This document shows positions 11,404-23,845 of a stretch of 64,000 bases of DNA, piece after piece; position 1 is the first letter of the stretch; every line of letters begins with the position of its first letter. This DNA comes from Dasypus novemcinctus. Lineage: Eukaryota > Chordata > Mammalia > Cingulata > Dasypodidae. Under the pieces are notes generated by a model. That model had not been told where the DNA came from. It did no database searches and saw only the letters and a program-made list of their open reading frames with translations. The stretch is taken from positions 159,775,169 to 159,839,168 of the forward strand of contig NC_080677.1 of the NCBI RefSeq assembly GCF_030445035.2. The letters are read 5' to 3'. A program made the position numbers and the translations under genes.

Positions 11404-11672
11404 CTCCCTTGACACAGGTATTTCATAATGACTTAGAAACCCACATTATATTGTGGACAACATAGTCCCCAAATTCAAGCTCGGTCTGCCCTTGACCATC
11501 CCCCAAGAGCTGCCTTTGTCCACTAGAGGCACGTCTGTCCACACCTAGCAGAGGTACGTCTGTCCACAGATCCCAGAGAAAGGAGCCCATGTAAGCCCTT
11601 GAGGTGGACTCAGGACCACTTGAACAGGGAACCCCCTGTCTCCATGAGAACAGTAGTCATCATAATATAGCC
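11404..11672. other. Unassigned spacer between two LTRs
   Basis: No gene recognised. It contains an imperfect direct repeat around 'gtacgtctgtccaca' (about 11530-11570). Confidence 0.35.
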
Positions 11673-12127
11673 TGTGCATAAATTCAAACTTACTTTATAT
11701 CCAAATATGCCTAGAAAGCCAGTTGAGAAGTATAAACTCTATAGATGCAAGCCAAATGTGTCAAGCCCCCCCGGAATGTGGGGCGTTCGTGCTAAAAGCT
11801 CACCTGGAATGTGGAGGATATGTGTTAAGTCAAACTTACCTGGAAGAAATAACCTATCTTATACTCAGATAAAACACCTGAAGAAACTAACAAAAAATCC
11901 TTTTGCATACAAACACCGTTTGACTCCCCATTCTTATTTCCTCTGTATAAAAGTTACCCAAAAATTCTATTTGGGGCTCGGTTTTTTAGGACAGGAGTCC
12001 GCCACTCCGGATGGTCGAAATAAACCATCTTCTTTCTCAGAGTTCTTGTGTTCTGACCTTCGATACTGCGTCCACCTGACTTCTCTTTCGATACCGCATC
12101 CACCTGGCTTCTCTGCTACTACCATCA
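11673..12127 (+). mobile_element. ERV LTR, type X, copy 2
   Basis: This is a related copy of 1380-1792. It starts with 'tgtgcataaattcaaactta', has TATA 'tataaaag' at 11946-11953 and AATAAA at 12019-12024. Its U5 holds an imperfect tandem duplication of 'tcgatac.gc.tccacctg' (about 12060-12115). The end is set at a CA near 12127. No retroviral coding region follows, so it is a solo LTR. Confidence 0.65.
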
Positions 12128-12303
12128 GGCTTGAGCACGGATCAGAACCATCTAGAAAGCTGTTAAATGCTGATTGCAGGGCCCATTCCTCAGAGTTTCT
12201 GAGTCAGTACTTCTGGGTTGGAGTCCAAAACCGTGCATTTCTAACAAATTCTTAGGCGATGTGACACTCTGCTGTTTGGGGGACCACACTTGGAGAACCG
12301 CTG
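12128..12303 (-). mobile_element. MER5A-like hAT DNA transposon fragment
   Basis: The 3' edge reads on the minus strand as 'cagcggttctccaagtgtgg', the terminal inverted repeat of the MER5/hAT-Charlie group. Inside, 'gagtttctgagtcagtactt' and 'gcatttctaacaaattctta' match the MER5A interior. It is non-autonomous, with no transposase. Confidence 0.7.
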
Positions 12304-13974
12304 CTCTACATGGGAGGGGGCCACAGGCTCCGGGGTGGGGGAGAGGCTCTGCTGGGAGAGAGCAGAGCAGGGTCTTCCAAGCACAGGGCCAGGACAGGGC
12401 CCTCCCTCCCAGCACTGGCCAGCATCCGCAGCCCAGGCGCCATGCAGGCGGGGGTGGGGGGGGGGTGGGGGGAGGGGAATCACGCATCGGGGGCGCGGGC
12501 CCCCTCGAAGGCAGCGGTTCTTCAACACCGGCGCCAGGAACCACTGCACCCCAACCCCAGTGCCGGCCCGGCAACCTCGTTCCAACCAAGCCCTCGTGCC
12601 AGGGAGCACAAGGATGCCGTCGCCCCTTCCGGCACCGGGCCTGGGATGACACAGCAGCAGGGTCAGCCGAGGTTGCAGGGAGGACAGGCCCTGCTTTGTT
12701 CATGCTGAGAAATGTGGAGCAACGTCACCGGCTCCCGTCGCCTTTCCTAGTGTATCATTTTTTGCCCTATTCCAACGGGAGGCTCAGCTTCCTCCCTCCT
12801 CAAACTTTGAAAAAGGTAACCAAATGATCAAAGACAAGATTTACTTCCTTACTTTCCCTAACCCAGGCATGAGGGATGTCAGTGGACTAAGATGTGAACA
12901 GCAGAAGAAAAGACCGAAAGCAAAAGTAACATGATAAATCGCAGCGTCCAACTGTCTGCACCAAAAGCACAGAGAAGAGGCACTGCAGGCATCTAAATAA
13001 ACTCTGCCCTGCCTAATGCAGTTTCTTCCAGCAAATAGCTTTTATGATCAAATCGGGAGTAGCAGTCGTGCTTTACATTGCACACACAAAAGCAGTGGTA
13101 AGCCACTTTATTAAAAAGCAAAAAAAAAAAACACGAAAACAAGCTCCTCCATTTCAACAGGATGGCAATGACAAAGGTCTGAAACCACGAAATCAGGAAT
13201 GAGCTGGCACCCACCCCGCCCCACCCCAGAAGGCTTTCTCATCTTGAACTTCTTTTCCTTTCCTCTTCCACGATGAGGTCACCAGCTGCCTTCTTGCTTT
13301 CCGGAGCAAAAGCCAGTTCAGTGAGTAAGGGACATTCTCAAGGCCACAGGCTCCCACAGCCCCTGACTGTCCCCCTCTCCCAGGCCTGGGAGGAGCCGGA
13401 CAGAGGCGAGTCATCCCAGGAGGAAAAGGGTTAAGGCACAGGCTAGCCTCCGGAAATAAACTCCCCTGAATTCACTCAAGGACAGCCTTTAAATTCTTTC
13501 CTCCAGCACTTTGTTTGCAACGCCATAAATAGCTCCTCTTCAAACACACACCCAAAGCACCAACCTAATAAAAGAGGAAAAAGTGTCTCCTAGCAGAAGT
13601 GCGCATTGTATTTGCAGTGCTCCTTCCAATCTGTTTAAATATAAAAGACAGAGTTTCCAACAGAGCATTTTCATTCTTGAGATTCCCCTGGAATGCGGAC
13701 AGGTTTCCACACCCAGTGCAACTTGGCCAAGTGCTCATCAGCAAGTCCAGATGGAGAGATTGCTACCCCGGTCCTAACGCAGGGGAAGCTTTAGGAGACG
13801 CTCGAGCCAGGACTTTTAAAAAGGAACTGTTCTTTGCTGGGTTGTTGGAATTCACCTCAGGCCACTAGCAGACAGTTGGTGGACTACTGAGGAAAGGAAT
13901 CTTCCCTTGGGCTGCTCTCTAAGAGGTTAAACGTTGTTTTGTCCGGCACACTCAGAACTGGAAGAGATGCTAAC
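12304..13974. other. GC-rich then mixed unassigned sequence
   Basis: 12304-12760 is GC-rich with a long G run near 12448-12478. Several overlapping frames are open there (up to 217 codons, 12174-12827), but in different frames and without similarity to known proteins, as expected in stop-poor GC-rich DNA. 12760-13974 shows no repeat I can name. It could hold conserved non-coding elements, but nothing in the sequence proves it. Confidence 0.35.
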
Positions 13975-14045
13975 GTGTCACCCAACTCAGTCCCCCCAGC
14001 TTGCCAAGAAGAAAATCAAGGCCCAGAGCTTTCAAGTGGTTTGCT
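13975..14045 (-). repeat. MIR SINE relic
   Basis: 'gaaaatcaaggcccagag' followed by 'agtggtttgcttgtgg' resembles the minus-strand reading of the MIR core. It is short and diverged. Confidence 0.35.
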
Positions 14046-14240
14046 TGTGGGAGGGAGGGAGGTGGAGAGGGAGGTGAGCAGGTGAGGAGGGAAGTGAGGA
14101 TGTGGGGAGGGAGGTGGACAGGTGTGTGTGGGGAGGTCCAAGGGTAGGGAAGTGGGGAGGTGGGGGGGGGTAGTTGGGTACTCCAGTAAGAACAGGGTGG
14201 GGGTGGGGGGTAGTTGGGTACTCTGGTAAGAACGGGTCGC
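14041..14240 (+). repeat. G-rich minisatellite-like tract with a 50-60 bp tandem duplication
   Basis: The tract is dominated by 'gggaggtgg'-type runs. A unit with 'tagttgggtactc' and 'ggtaagaac' appears twice (about 14170-14195 and 14210-14235). Many GGG runs are spaced within a few bases, which would allow G-quadruplex formation on the plus strand. Confidence 0.6.
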
Positions 14241-17200
14241 CTCGTGCTTGGTGTCCCCCTCTTCCATCTGGCTTTGGCTAGACTTCTTCAGAAGCACAGG
14301 AGGAGATCGATGAAGGATTCGGCCACACGTGTGCTATCTCATTCTTAAAATAGCAGTGTGGCTATCTGAGGTGACTCAGCAAACTGTGAAAAGCATGTCA
14401 CAGTGACTGTGGACGGAACCCTGAGTGAGCGGTGTGCTGATGACACTAGAACATTGGGAGAGTCTCTTCTGTTTTCAACTGAGTTCCTAAAATTTCAAAT
14501 GTACAAGAAGCAAAAAAAAAAAAATCGGCTTTGTGACTTTCCCCTCCTTCCTATGGCATTCTCAGGCTCACAGCTGGTGTATTCCGGGTTTGCTCTTATT
14601 AGCCACGCATCCCCCCCCCCAACTGTAAAGTGAATCTGGACACTGCGCATCACTAACACCAGTGAACAAGACACAGAACTCAGTAACTTCTTGAATCAAT
14701 TGAGAGGAACAAGAAGCGGGCTGCTGCCCCGACGCCCTGTCTGAAGGCAGCAGCAGACCCGGACGGCCTGTGAAAACAGAAGCTTCCATGGAGGGGGCCG
14801 TCGCCTGCCGAAACGCCGCTTGAGCCACGCCAGGAGGGCATCTAAGGACACCCACTTTGGCGTCTGCACTTTGCAGGGCAGCATTATCCTGTGTGCCTAG
14901 TCGTGGCGTCCACTAGAGGGAGTGAAGGTCCACCCATGAAGAACTTACACAGAGTGTGCAAACAGAAAGGAGCTGGCAGGGGATGGAGGGTCCCCTGCCA
15001 CCCTGAACACCCCACTCTGGACGAGGCCTAATTCCTGGGTTTATCCCTTCCTTGAGGGCATGTATGGTGTGTGCGAGAAGTAGACAACGGGCAACACTGC
15101 AAGGAAACAAGGTCCAGGGTCAATTCCATTTTGTTATAATGCAGGGAAAGCAGGAGCCACAAGTGACAATGAAAACATTCAACAAATACTTCTCTAAACC
15201 AGGAGGTAAATCTCAGTTGCTGAAGAGCAGGCTAAAGTAAGTGAGGGTGCTCCTCAAAATCAGCCAATTAACTAGTTCCTTCTGACCTCGGCTACGCCAG
15301 TCGATCTGGCAATCAAGAATCCTTTTCAATCAGACAAAAATTAATAGATGGGAACTGATAGCTTTGCTTTGATGGCTTGGCGAGGCAGAGAAAACACAGG
15401 TATTAGTGAAGTTTTATTTTTATGCCACTTAGCTCAATCCACTTAGATCTTATGGCCCAAATAATTTTTAATACATTCTATATGGTCTTCTGCCCTTCGT
15501 AGAATTGGTTTGGTCATTTGCTGATGTCTCTCCATGGGTGGATTTTATATAGAGAAAGAGATTTACGTGACCTACCACGGAGCAAACCTATCAGCCCTGG
15601 GATGAGGAGCGCGTTGCTAGATAGAGGGGTGTCAGCGGGACATCACTGCCGGGGAGAGGTTTCAAGCACATGTCACCACGTGAGGGGAAGCACAGGGGCG
15701 GGTTGTGTCTAGTCCCGATTTGGAATAAGCCTCTTCAGAGTTTATGTTCCACCCTTGCTGGGCTTGGGTGATGCACGAGGTGGTTGCTGGGAGGACGGTG
15801 GTCTGGGGAGAAAGAGGCAAGAAGAGTGGAACGTTGGCCAAGACTGGGAACGTGAGGAGAGCTCCCAGGAGGTGGCTGCTTTGAGGGCCCCGAGGGAGAA
15901 GGCGCAGGTTCTGAGGGACGGAAGGGCCAGGACCATCAGGCAACAGAGGAAGGATCTGGGCAAGGCACACCTTGGGGCCAGCTAGATGATTTTAAGCAAG
16001 GAGCAAAACCCCTAGAGCGCAGAGAAAGCTGTGGAGGGAAGCAAAGAGCCGGGCAGCGTGGTGAGAGCTTGAGGCACCACTGGGCCTTGACCTTGGCCTC
16101 CTGAATGCCCCGCGCGGCCCACGCTGCGTGGGAAACAGAAACCGCCTCCTAACGTGGAACACATTCCTGTTCCTCAGCCGCGCTCCAACTTTCTTGTCTG
16201 TTGGTCCTGGATCTTGTTTATCTGCCTGGACTTAACACTGTCAATGATTAACTGGTAGACATGAAATCCTTCGGGCAGGTTCCCCAGACACTTTCCCTCA
16301 CCAGCCAATAGCGGGCTGGTTTTTCAGAGAACACGTTCCTCCAGGCGGCAAGACAGGTCGCTTTGGAAGAACGTGTCTTGATTTCCTCTGTTTTTTGAGA
16401 CGCTGTGTGCCTCCCCCGGGGGAGTCCCTCAGGGCACAGACACAGTCCCGCCTTGCTGTGATCGTAGGAGCCTCTGCAGCCTGGCTGAGGAGTCGAGGGA
16501 AGGCAAAGAAAAGCCACGAAAAGCTGCTTTCCCTTGGGGATGACAGGTAAGGGGGTAGGAAATAACCATCCTCCACGTGCCTGGAAAGCCTAGAGACCAG
16601 GACACCAAATAGAACTGTGGGGGGGTTCTTGGAGAAAAGACCCTGACATTTTTGTAAGTTTACGCCGAGAAGCCGGGACCTGGATGGAAGGCCTGAAGCC
16701 ATTCTCCCTGTCGGTCGGTAGATGGCAGCACCAACCTCCTGAATGCCGGCAAGTGCCCCCCCCCCCCCCCCCAATACCACACCTTCACCCTAGGGGCACC
16801 CCCAGGTGAAAAGGAAGAAGCCAGGATGAGCTCCAAATAGAAAACTTAGCATAAACAAGCTCGGGGAGGAAAAAAATACCTCAATGAAGGCTTGAAAGGC
16901 ATGGAATTGTTTGCATAAGAGTTAAGTACTAAAACCTAGAGAGGCTCCACAGTGCCCAGCTGCGTGGTCTGTTTTGCCAGCAGCAGAGTCTAAAGTGGGG
17001 ACTCTCATTCGAGCAATTTAGGCTTGTGCTCTCCGAGCAGGGGGATGAGGGAAGCGCAGGCTTGGGGGAGCTAAGCAGGAAGGCAGTCTCCACTGGAGGC
17101 TCGTTCCAGTCTGGCCCCCCGAGGACAGCTGCCCCAGAGGTGAGCCACGTGGAGGAGATGGGTCGTCTTGTGCCCCTCCGCCTTCAGCCAAGGTCTACTG

Positions 17201-17504
17201 GGGTGGGTGGGCAGGAGCCCAGGGGCCGGGCGAGGGGGCATGCTTCAGAAAGGGGACAGCTGTTGTTAGCAGCCACTGGAGGGGTGCCAGGGCCTGAAAG
17301 GGGGACTCCGGTGGGGCCGATGGCTGCAAGGGCAGGATGGGGCACAGGGCTCGGGGCACGGAGCAGGTCGTAGCTGGGCAGAGCGCGGCTGAAAGCCACG
17401 GGAGGTGGCCGTGGACCCTGACCACAGCTCTATCACACCAGAACGAAGGTCCTTGGAAGGCAAAGTAACTGCAGGGCTTCTCATTTAAGGTGAGTCAGAT
17501 AAAG
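14241..17504. other. Unassigned, moderately GC-rich sequence
   Basis: No exon or repeat could be named with confidence. It contains a 17-base C run (16756-16772) and scattered short open frames, the longest about 160 codons on the minus strand at 16298-16780, without family resemblance or splice context. Confidence 0.35.
16756..16772. repeat. Poly(C) run, 17 bases
   Basis: Seventeen consecutive C on the plus strand, read as poly(G) on the minus strand. It is likely length-variable and prone to sequencing error. Confidence 0.9.
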
Positions 17505-17700
17505 GTGGGACAGATTCCTGCTCGGCTCTTGCAAGCCTTGTGATTCAGAACAAGGAACTTACTTTCCCTAAACCTCGGTTTCCTCATCGCTCAACTAGAG
17601 ATAATAACTCTGTCTTAGTTGTGGGGTAAGGGCTTGTATTTTAATGCGCTCAGCCCCCTGCCTGGCACATGGTAAGTGCTCCTAATTGGGAGTTGGTCTT
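17505..17700 (+). repeat. MIR SINE relic
   Basis: 'aacctcggtttcctcatc', 'gagataataactctgt' and 'cctggcacatggtaagtgct' follow the order of the MIR 3' half. Confidence 0.7.
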
Positions 17701-17908
17701 GAGGAATTTGGGAGACAATTTTCCAATAGTATCTATTTGATGGGAATTGTAAAAAGACGCTCATCAATGGGAAAGAGAATAACTATACCACACCACCTAC
17801 CCTAACCTACCTACTGGATTTGATCTCGCTGACCTGTGTTAAAGCTGCGGTCAGAGCGTCCATCACAAGAAGGCCCTAGAACCACTCCCACAAGCTGGAC
17901 GTCCCTGG

Positions 17909-18541
17909 TGAAGCAGGCTAGTAAGCCAGGGAATTAATAGACAGATCTGGAACCTGGCGGAGAGTCCACGTGGACATCAGAAACCCCAAGATGGCTGCTG
18001 GAAGACCCCCACCCCCAGGATTCTGTTATCCAGAATAAAGACTTTTCTGGAAGCTACGAAAAGCCTCCGATATTCCCCAAGGACTCTATCATTTGGTCTT
18101 TACTGGGGGATTGATGGGTGGGGTAATCAATCAAAACAGCAAACAGCTGGAACCCCTCCCCTGCCATTAGCAAAGGGGTGGAATCATTAAGAGTTTATAA
18201 AGCAGACCGGGAGGCCTGAACAAGCACTCTTGCTCTCCACTTTCTTGCCTCTCGACCTGTTCCTGCTCTTTGCGCGCTGCTTTCACCATTTTTCCTCTGC
18301 CATGTGACCACGCAAGTAAACCTGGGGATTTATAACCTATAATAGGGAATTGTAGTCTGTAAACCAGCCCTCTTTTATCACTTTTCAGTCCCTTCCTTTC
18401 TACCTAGGACCCCTGATCTGTTATTTTCTCCCATTTCTCTTCCTTCCCTACCTGAATAAATTACTGCCCTACCTCACCTGATGTGCTCTTGAAATTCATT
18501 TCTCCAGCATAGTCAAAGAACCTAAATGAAATCCAGTAACA
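17909..18541 (+). mobile_element. Solo ERV LTR, type Y, copy C
   Basis: It starts 'tgaagcaggctag' and ends 'ccagtaaca', 633 bp. A TATA-like 'tataaag' is at 18196-18202 and AATAAA is at 18455-18460. Flanks are CTGG and CTTG, a 4-bp duplication with one change. It has no SINE inside and gives the cleanest view of this LTR family in the window. Confidence 0.8.
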
Positions 18542-18545
18542 CTTG

Positions 18546-19549
18546 AGAAGCTCTCTTTTTTTTCTTGCTCACAAAGTTTCGAGGGGGACAGATTTGTGAC
18601 GTGCCCCAAAGGATTAGGTGATCTCCAAATTTCATGTTGGAAAGTACCACTTAGTATTTTATTCATCTTGGAATAAAAGAGCCACTGAATCAGATGGGGG
18701 ATCCCAAAGGCTTCAGAGTGGATTTACCTGTTGCTGGTGGGACACCAGGGCTGGAGAGGGCAAAGCCTTCTAGTCTGAGAGCCAAGAGCTGAGAGCCACA
18801 GCACAAGGAGGCAGCTGGAGACTCAACCCACAGAACCTCTACTTCTTCCTCCAACTCAGAAATTGACCAGCAGGAGTGAAAAGGCTGAAAATGTGAGCAC
18901 ACATGCCTTGCAATGTGCCATCGATGTCATGGCACAGTTATTTGGAAAAAGTGAGGTGGGCCCTAGTTTTCTCATCATGTAACTAGTTCAAAAATGAAGT
19001 TCAAAAAAATTTTTTTTCCTTTTGACTAACTTTAATTCCCAACTGAATTTTTTTTGAACCTCCCATAGTGCAAGCACAAATCTGTACACAGATGTGAATA
19101 ATACTTTTACTTTAAGTAGCAGCTTTCCTTGGCAATTTTTTCCAAAGCTTTACAATTTTCTCTGCCAGTAATTTATGTTTCCTATTAGACCTGGACTGTT
19201 TTTGTTAAAATTTCTTATTTCACCCTCAGAAAAGATAAAGAACATTATATTTCAAAATACAATTAAGTAGTACGACTTTGCAAATGTGAGATATCCTCAA
19301 GTTTCTCCTTTGCAGTTCAGATAATAACAAATTCCTCATCTCTTCTCCTCTTCCTTGTACATTCTTGCTTGTACACAGGTCACTTGTGTTGCTTCCAGTG
19401 TACAAAGCAGCACTGAGATTGTAGGGCAGGGAAGGCTCAGTCTTTCCAAGGTCCGGGTAAACTGTTGTCCAGAGAGAGTTGTACTCAGGGCCAAATGGGC
19501 AGCAGCCACCGCGGGAGTTTGGGAGACCCCAGACCCTCTGGGCACCGTG
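18546..19549. other. Unassigned sequence
   Basis: No gene or confident repeat. Poly(T)/poly(A) tracts lie near 19008-19050. The minus-strand frame at 19226-19675 (149 codons) overlaps the MIR relic that follows and resembles no family. Confidence 0.35.
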
Positions 19550-19760
19550 ATTAGGACTGTGGGACGGGGCAGGCAGACCTGGGTTTGAATCCCAGCTCTG
19601 CCATTTACCAGTTGTGCTTAAATGTAATAATGAACACTGATGTGCTTGTGAGGTGAGGCTAACAATGGAACCCATTTCATATGATGTTTATGAAAACGGA
19701 ACAAGATAAAATTCATGAAATAATATGTAAGCAAGCAATATTATTAGTGATTGTTAGAAT
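19550..19760 (+). repeat. MIR SINE relic
   Basis: 'ggtttgaatcccagctctgc' and 'catttaccagttgtgc' match the MIR tRNA-related B-box region, followed by a diverged tail. Confidence 0.6.
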
Positions 19761-21479
19761 AAAGGTTATTTCTGATGATCATTCTGTACTCATCTGCCAT
19801 TTGTCTGAGTTCCATTGGTGAATGAAACAATATCAGATTGTGAGCTCACACATATTCCTTCCTTATTTTTCCATCTTGCCATCCTCATGTAATGAATGTC
19901 ATTAACATTCCTTGACTAGAGATACATGCCATCTCTCTTGAATCAAGCAAAGAACATATGCTTTTTTTTTTCATTTTTTCTTTTAAATTTATTGAAGCGG
20001 ATCACACATACATGAACATATATAGACAATAAATGTATAGTAATAGCTGTGAACTTACAAAACAAACATACATAACATCATACAGACCTCTCATACCTCA
20101 CCCTACCACCAATACCTTGCATTGTTGTTAAACATTTTAAACTAATAATTAAAAAGCATCCTCAAAATATTACTACTAACCAAAGTATTTTCCCCAACAT
20201 CAACACACCACCATGTGGTGGAACATTTGTTACATATTATGAGATAATATCATCTGATTATTACCAGGTCCATAGTGTATTAGTATATTTGGTGCACATT
20301 TTCCGTACTCCCCCATTATCAACACAGTACACCTTTGGCATATATGTAAGCATATTACATTATTAATGCTAACCACAGTCCATAGATCACTCCAGTTGTA
20401 TTTTTCCCATGCTTCTCCACGTTCCCACCACCCTGAAATAGTGATGTACATCTGCTCTAGCTCAGACAGGACACTCTTGCATCTGTACCATCATCCACAA
20501 TTCTCATCCACCTCTGGGTTTACTGTGCCATTCTGTCCCTAGATTATTCTCTAGCATTCTGTCAATTGCATTTACATCCATAGACTACCATTTTCAGTCA
20601 CATCCCCATTCATAAACCAGCTGTTTCTCACTATAGTGTGTTACCATCAGCTCTGTACATTTCCACACTTTTACAGTAAAGCTAATTAAAACTTCCATAT
20701 ACATTAAACATCAGTAGTCCATCTCAGTCCTCCTCTTATCTCCTTTAAGAATCCACCACCTACCACCAGGTCTTGAAGATATTTTCCTAAATTTTCTTCT
20801 AGAAGCTTTATGGTAGTTGCTTTTATATTAAGGTTTTTGGTTCACTCTGAGTTAATTTTTGGATAAAGTATAAGATATGGGTCCTCTTTCTTTCTTTTGG
20901 CTATGGATATCCAGTTCTCTCAGTACCATTTGTTGAATGGACTATTCTGCCCAAGCTGGGTGGGTTTGACAGGCTCATCAAAAATCATTTGACCATACAT
21001 GTGAGGGTTTGTTTCTGAACCATCATTTTGGTTCCATTGGTCTATGTGCCTGTCTTTATGGTAAAAAAGAGTACCATGCTCTTTTTACCACTGTAGCTAG
21101 GAAATGAGAGTCCTCCAACTTTACTTTTCCTTTTTAAGATATTTCTGGCTATTCAGTATCCCTTACCCTTCCAAATAAATTTAATAATTGTGTTTTCCAT
21201 TTATTTTAAAAATGCTGGTGAAATTTTTATTGGGATTGCATTGAATTTGTACATCAATTTTAGTAGAATTGACATCTTACTATTTAGTCTTTCAATCCAT
21301 GAGCATGGAATGTTCTTCCAATTATTTCAGCCTTTTTAAGTTTCTTTTAACATTGAATTGTAGTTTTCTGAATACAAGTGCTTGACATCATTGGTTAAGT
21401 TTATTTCTGAATATTTGGGTTTTATCTGCCACTCTTTTGACACATTTAGTTACTTTTATTGATACGATCTTCATTTCTA

Positions 21480-22400
21480 GACTCTCTTCCAGGCCTCTCT
21501 CTCCTCTCTTTTCTTTTCAGGCTACAGCACACCTTTAGTATTTCTTGCAAAGCTGGTCTCTTGATTACAAACTCTCTCAGTTTCTGTTTATCTGTGAATA
21601 TTCTAAACTTGCCCTCATTTTGAAAGACAATCTTGCCAGATATAAGATTCTTGGCTAGAAGGTTTTCTCTTACAGAATCCTAAATATATCATACCACTGC
21701 CTCCATGGTTTCTGGTGGGAAATCAGCACGTAATTTTATTGGGTATTCCTTATATGTTATGCATTGCTTTTCTCTTGCTGCTCTCAGAATTCTTGCTTTG
21801 TCTTTGGCATTTGACATTTGGATTAGTAGGTGTCTCAGAGTTGGTCTACTTGGATTTTTTCAGATGGGAGTACATTGTACTTCTTGGACATGGATATCTA
21901 CGTTTTTCTATAAGGTTGAGAAATTTTCTGTCATTTCTTCAGATATTCCTTCTTCCCCTTTTCCCTTCTCTTCTCCTTCTGGGACACTATGACATGTATG
22001 TTTGCATGTCTCTTGCTGTCATTTAGTTCCCTGAGACCTTGTTCAATTTTTTCCATTCTTTTCTTCATCTGTTCTTTTGTATGTTTACTTTGAGGTCATT
22101 TCTTCAAGCTCACCAATCCTTTCTTCTGCCTTCTCAAATCTGCTATTATATGATCCCAATGTGTTTTTAATTTCATTTATTGTGCCTCCCATTCCCATAA
22201 GATCTGCTATTATTCTATGTATGCTTTTGAATTCTTCTTTGTGCTCATCCAATGTCTTCTTAATATACTTAATCTCTTTAGCCATCTCATTGAATTTATT
22301 AAGGAGGTTTGTTTGAACATCTATGATTAGTTGTCTCAACTCCTTTATGTCATCTGGAGGCTTATCTTGTTCCTTTAACTGGGCCTCATCTTACTTTTTC
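21480..22400 (-). pseudogene. L1 ORF1 remnant (RNA-binding chaperone), in the deleted L1
   Basis: ORF1 protein coats L1 RNA as a trimer held by a coiled coil. The clearest open part is 22085-22339, 84 codons, rich in Lys, Glu and regularly spaced Leu/Ile/Met, as in the N-terminal coiled coil. Lower down, antisense phrases such as 'ccatggtttctggtgggaaa' and 'ttctccttctgggacact' match the RNA-binding and C-terminal part. Frames are broken by stops and shifts. Confidence 0.6.
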
Positions 22401-22879
22401 TTGGTGTGGATTATAATTTTTTGTTGGTGTCATGGCATCTGGCTTACTAGAATATTTATTCTGAGTGCAGTTTTTCTCTTTAGCTTAGGGCTTCTGCCCT
22501 TTCTCCCTTGCTGGTTGTGCAGAAGGAGCCAAGGATGTAGTTGGTGCTATAGGCTGTGGAGACTCAAGCTGCCCTCATTGCTCCAGGGACCAATGAACTT
22601 CTCCTAACTTTCTTCTTTGCCAGGGGTAGGGACAGAGCCACAGCCATGTGTAATAATCCAAGTTGTGCAAGCCTAGACTGTAGTTGCCCAGAGAGACTGA
22701 TGAAGCTTCCCACCTTTTTCTTCCCTGGCTGGGGTGGGGATGGAGCTGCAGATGTGGGCAGCAATCTATGCAGTGTGGGTCCAAGATTACCACAGTTGCC
22801 CTAGTAGACGTCTGATTATTCAGTCTGTGCCAGCCAAAGGTACCTGCAGTTACCTAGATAGGCTGGTGCAGGGCTGCCA

Positions 22880-23676
22880 GCCTCCTCCCTGCCAGAGGTG
22901 GGACTGAAGCCTAGTCTAGGGCTGCAGAACAATCTGGGTGAAAGAAACCAGTTCCAACTATTACTGTGATTTTCAATCAGCCTGGCCTCCCCTCATGCTG
23001 GGGGGTGGAGTCAAACTGGCAGCCACTGGCCTCTTTCCAACTTGGACAGGTTCAAACTTTAGCTGTTCTTAGGGTTATACTCTAGCCAGTCAAGTCTACT
23101 AATCAGTAGCTGAAATTGGCGACCACTGTCTCCTCCTCCCCTGTTTTTGGGAAATGGAGCTTTGAATTCCAGCCACAGAATAGCTCCCTGGGCAGCTTGC
23201 ACTGCCAGAGTAGGATAATCACTGGCCTCCACGGCTTGGCCTGTATTTTCCCAGAGAGGCTAGCGCAGGTCCCCACAGCTTCCTCAGCACTGGAGGTTGG
23301 GCTGGGGCCTAGGCTAGACCTGCAATCTTCTCTGGATGGAAAGAAGCCAGTCCTCTCCAGCACTGTGATTTTCTGTCTGCCCTGCTTCCCCTCAGACCAG
23401 GTGCAGAGTTAAGATGGCGGCTAGTGGCCTCCTTCTGACTTGGGCAGGTTCAAACTTAAGCTGTTCTCAGGATTATACTTTAGCCTGCTGAATTTACTCA
23501 TCAGTAGCTGAAGCTGGTGCCCACCCGTCTCTTCCTCTCCGATTTTGGGAAGTGGAGCTTTCAATTCCAGCTGCAGAGCAGCTCCCAAGGTGGCTTGGGC
23601 CTCCAGTGGAGGATGGGCACCAGCCTCTGGGGCGTGGAGCCTCTACTTACGAATCTTCTCTGCAGATGGGCAGGCT
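22880..23676 (-). repeat. 398-bp tandem repeat in the L1 5' UTR
   Basis: Matching phrases recur at a constant offset: 'gcctag' at 22909 and 23307, 'tggcct' at 23027 and 23425, 'tgaaattggc' at 23111 against 'tgaagctggt' at 23509. The offset is 398 each time. At least two monomers are present, and shorter internal repeats continue toward 22600. Tandem monomers in an L1 5' UTR are known as promoter units in mouse L1; whether these acted so is inference. Confidence 0.7.
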
Positions 23677-23845
23677 CCTCCTTCCACTCCTTCAAGGATG
23701 TTGCAGGATGCTCTTCTGGGCTCCTGAAACCCCCAAACAGGTGCTTCAGCTAGCTCCAGATAGCTCTGTGTTTACTAACTGCCCTGTAGCAGGAGCTGAC
23801 TCTAGGAGCTCCTTACTCTGCCATCTTGCTTTTTTTTTTTTTTTT

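Larger units (their letters stand above)
19962..23845 (-). mobile_element. Antisense L1, internally deleted, with repeated 5' UTR
   Basis: Read on the minus strand, the element starts near 23845 with 'gcaagatggcagagtaagg', a usual L1 5' start. A long 5' UTR follows (about 23840-22500), then ORF1 sequence (about 22400-21480), then only about 0.7 kb of ORF2 (about 21470-20770), a 3' UTR (to about 19980) and a poly(A) tail (poly(T) at 19962-19971 on the plus strand). Most of ORF2 is missing at both ends, including endonuclease and reverse-transcriptase parts. The 5' UTR holds a 398-bp tandem repeat. The coding parts are broken. Confidence 0.7.

Noticed and set aside
12174..12827. 217-codon frame and several overlapping frames on both strands
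   Set aside because: Stop-poor GC-rich DNA opens all frames at once; part of it overlaps the MER5A-like element.
16298..16780. 160-codon minus-strand frame
   Set aside because: It runs through the poly(C) region and matches no known protein.
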